A stretch of 64,000 nt of DNA, from assembly GCA_932294295.1 (NCBI GenBank), contig OW028584.1:36651969-36715968 (forward strand). Direction: 5' to 3'. This document shows, in pieces, positions 63,831 to 64,000 of this stretch. Position 1 is the first letter of the stretch. Every line of letters begins with the position of its first letter. Source of the stretch: Alitta virens. Lineage: Eukaryota > Annelida > Polychaeta > Phyllodocida > Nereididae. The position numbers were made by a program, and so were the translations under genes. The notes under the pieces are model-generated. The model saw only the letters and a list, made by a program, of their open reading frames with translations. It was not told where the DNA came from and did not search any database.

Positions 63831-64000
63831 GACCAAAGTAGTTCCTCTAGTCCTTCATCAATATAACCCCTCCAGCTACATGAAACACCTAAACGCCCCC
63901 CCCCCCCTCCCTTCCCTTCCATCCCTCTTGACTATGCCTGGCTAGACCACTGATAACAAGCCCTCACAATACTAAAATGAATGAAAACATACACACACTT

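Overview
This is a window of an animal nuclear genome: AT-rich, intron-rich, with many microsatellites and transposon remains. Three things point to an invertebrate, most likely a marine deuterostome such as an echinoderm or hemichordate: an LRP-type propeller/EGF module joined to sushi (CCP) domains, a P-element/THAP9 transposase, and a long-inverted-repeat element whose layout recalls the sea-urchin TU family. The species cannot be named from the sequence alone, and a lophotrochozoan is not excluded.

Region 1 to 7.9 kb holds no convincing gene. It contains SINE copies, a Tc1-like terminal arm, a repeat that returns in opposite orientation near 57 kb, and TATC microsatellites.

From 7919 to 36447 (+) lies one large 18-exon gene. 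All splice phases fit and give a 783-residue type I membrane protein: signal peptide, six-bladed YWTD-like beta-propeller, short EGF module, four CCP domains, one membrane helix, and an acidic tyrosine-rich cytoplasmic tail. The fourth CCP exon is a recent copy of the second. Tail exons ending in YDDVAR also look duplicated. Intron 3 is almost wholly filled by a 2.6 kb TA-flanked transposon. Intron 9 carries a 600 bp GATA array and a decayed LINE.

From 36.5 to 48 kb there are tRNA-like SINE heads, a minus-strand LINE tail, an AATATT-rich island, a repeat carrying CTCF-like motifs, and a 3.15 kb foldback element (43980-47129) with arms of about 1 kb.

From 48078 to 52086 is a structurally complete P element: 14 bp perfect terminal inverted repeats, a perfect 8 bp target duplication, 19 bp subterminal inverted repeats, and an intact three-exon transposase of 897 residues with a full THAP domain. 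About 1.2 kb downstream, two exons encode the cysteine cluster typical of KDZ (Kyakuja/Dileera/Zisupton) transposases.

From 54 kb to the end there are palindromes, a small MITE, a 357 bp tandem duplication carrying CTCF-like motifs, and a satellite with a roughly 147 bp higher-order period. No rRNA gene, CRISPR array or operon is present, and no tRNA-like sequence looks like a functional gene.
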